DNA of 7,176 nt from Acidimicrobiales bacterium (GTDB lineage Bacteria > Actinomycetota > Acidimicrobiia > Acidimicrobiales > SZUA-35): the NCBI GenBank assembly GCA_024641625.1, contig JAHECQ010000042.1, forward strand, positions 1 to 7,176, read 5' to 3'. Shown here one piece after another: positions 6,588-7,176 of this stretch. Numbering within the stretch: the first letter of the stretch is position 1; every line of letters starts with the position of its first letter. Made by a program: the position numbers and the translations under genes. The notes below the pieces were generated by a model. That model saw only the letters and a list, made by a program, of their open reading frames with translations, made no database searches and was not told the origin of the DNA.

Positions 6588-6644
6588 CTGAACCGGGGAC
6601 AACACACCACCATCGCCGGTGGATGCCCGAACAGCCGTGAGGAG

Positions 6645-6690
6645 GATGACCCCGGGGTCATCAGTCACCCGACCCACAGCGATGACCCCG
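6645..6690. promoter_or_regulatory. Perfect 18-bp palindrome plus a direct copy of its half-site
   Basis: GATGACCCCGGGGTCATC (6645-6662) is a perfect palindrome. The half-site GATGACCCCG recurs at 6681-6690, exactly 36 bp from the first copy and over the expected -35 region of the lipoprotein promoter. Both lie between divergent genes, where no gene ends, so a terminator is unlikely. An operator for a dimeric regulator is the simplest reading; its identity is unknown. Confidence 0.5.
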
Positions 6691-6708
6691 ATGCCGTAGC
6701 AGCGAATC

Positions 6709-6714
6709 TATGCT
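6709..6714 (+). promoter_or_regulatory. -10 box for leaderless transcription of the lipoprotein gene
   Basis: TATGCT matches TANNNT, and its first base is exactly 12 nt before the A of the ATG at 6721. That puts transcription start on the ATG, as in actinobacterial leaderless genes. No Shine-Dalgarno is present, only CTGGCGGG. Confidence 0.6.
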
Positions 6715-6720
6715 GGCGGG

Positions 6721-7146
6721 ATGGCTCCTTCCAAGACGCATGCGCTGGCACTCGCAGGGCTGACGACGTTGTTGTTCACCTTGGTCGGTTGCGGGAGCGA
6801 CGACGAGCCGCTGGTCGCGGACGACCTCGTCGGCCGATCCTTCGTGGCCTCGGAGGTGGTCGGGCACAGCGCCGTCGATGGCACGGACATCACGATCACC
6901 TTCGACGGCGATCTCATCCTCGTGAACGCCGGCTGCAACTCGATGCGAGGCAGCTACTCCGTGGAGGCGGGCTCGCTGATGGTGGGCGCAATGGCGTCGA
7001 CCATGATGATGTGCGAGGACGCCTTGATGGAGCAGGAGACCTGGGTGAGCGTGCTGTTGTCGTCAGGTCCGGCCATCGAACTCGACGACGAGACCATGAC
7101 GCTCACCTCCGGCTCGACGAGCATGACGCTCGGCGAGGTCGGTTGA
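6721..7146 (+). CDS. META/HslJ-like domain lipoprotein
   Basis: 141 aa secreted lipoprotein. Residues 1-23 are a signal peptide with a hydrophobic core (ALALAGLTTLLFTLVG). The lipobox LVGC puts the lipidated Cys at 24. The rest is a META (HslJ-type) domain: ITITFDGDLILVNAGCNSMR (57-76), GSYSVEAGSLMV (77-88), ASTMMMCEDALMEQETWVS (92-110) and a closing strand near TMTLTSG. C72 and C98, in the GCN and MMMC motifs, are the conserved domain cysteines and could pair outside the membrane. META proteins are linked to stress or antibiotic tolerance (HslJ), but their biochemistry is poorly defined. The domain fills almost the whole mature protein, so it looks complete. The ATG start is supported by a TATGCT box 12 nt upstream, which implies leaderless translation. 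It is divergent from the oxygenase operon; a functional link is not shown. Confidence 0.88.
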   Translation: MAPSKTHALALAGLTTLLFTLVGCGSDDEPLVADDLVGRSFVASEVVGHSAVDGTDITITFDGDLILVNAGCNSMRGSYSVEAGSLMVGAMASTMMMCEDALMEQETWVSVLLSSGPAIELDDETMTLTSGSTSMTLGEVG

Positions 7147-7176
7147 TCTCGTTCTCCATTGAGGCAACACCAACCC
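7147..7176. other. Right edge, downstream of the lipoprotein gene
   Basis: Thirty bases after the stop codon, with no gene start, hairpin or T tract visible. The terminator, if any, lies beyond the window. Confidence 0.5.

Noticed and set aside
5350..6591. 413-codon plus-strand frame opposite the flavin monooxygenase
   Set aside because: Antisense shadow without motif or ribosome site.
6607..6622. CCACC...GGTGG inverted repeat in the divergent gap
   Set aside because: Only 5 bp with a 6-nt loop in very GC-rich DNA, which is likely chance. It aligns with no promoter element.
6646..6699. 17-codon leader-like frame starting in the 18-bp palindrome, after GAGGAGG
   Set aside because: The Shine-Dalgarno-like sequence touches the ATG, with no usable spacing. 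The repeated MTP codons are just the repeated half-site.

Overview
The window is GC-rich with compact genes and very high G/C in third codon positions, as in Actinomycetota. Leaderless-type promoter spacing at two genes and an NrtR-nadA pair fit that phylum. An acidimicrobial or related marine/soil actinobacterium is a plausible guess, but no rRNA or other phylogenetic marker is present to prove it.

Layout. Left edge to 1203 (minus strand): the N-terminal 74 codons of quinolinate synthase NadA, preceded on the same strand by its probable regulator NrtR, a Nudix plus winged-helix protein. A palindrome with a third half-site lies in the 90 bp between them and overlaps a candidate nadA -10 box. 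This is a small NAD-biosynthesis control module. 1294-3000 (minus): a SulP-type anion permease with a C-terminal STAS domain. 3115-4056 (plus): a stand-alone ROK-family sugar kinase, divergent from the permease, with a good Shine-Dalgarno sequence. 4057-4452: about 400 bp with no intact gene. It holds a decayed minus-strand C-terminal piece of an endonuclease/exonuclease/phosphatase (EEP) protein, with codon-use evidence of at least two frameshifts.

4453-6492 (minus): a probable two-gene oxidative operon. The first gene encodes a group D (acyl-CoA-dehydrogenase-fold) flavin monooxygenase of the HsaA/DszC type. The second encodes a PhyH-type Fe(II)/2-oxoglutarate dioxygenase. They are 57 bp apart and each has a strong AGGAG-type ribosome binding site; no flavin reductase partner is in the window. 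6721-7146 (plus): a META/HslJ-like lipoprotein read divergently from that operon, apparently from a leaderless mRNA. The 228 bp between the divergent genes contain a perfect 18-bp palindrome, a direct copy of its half-site 36 bp away, and a second 16-bp inverted repeat next to the operon's candidate -10.

How the genes work together: NrtR probably senses an NAD-derived ligand (ADP-ribose in characterised relatives) and represses nadA. The flavin monooxygenase and PhyH enzyme may act successively on one unknown substrate. No link is visible between the permease, the kinase and the rest. I see no mobile element, CRISPR array, tRNA or rRNA, and no clear case for a wholly new system. The most distinctive points are the regulatory palindromes, the two-oxygenase operon and the EEP gene remnant.
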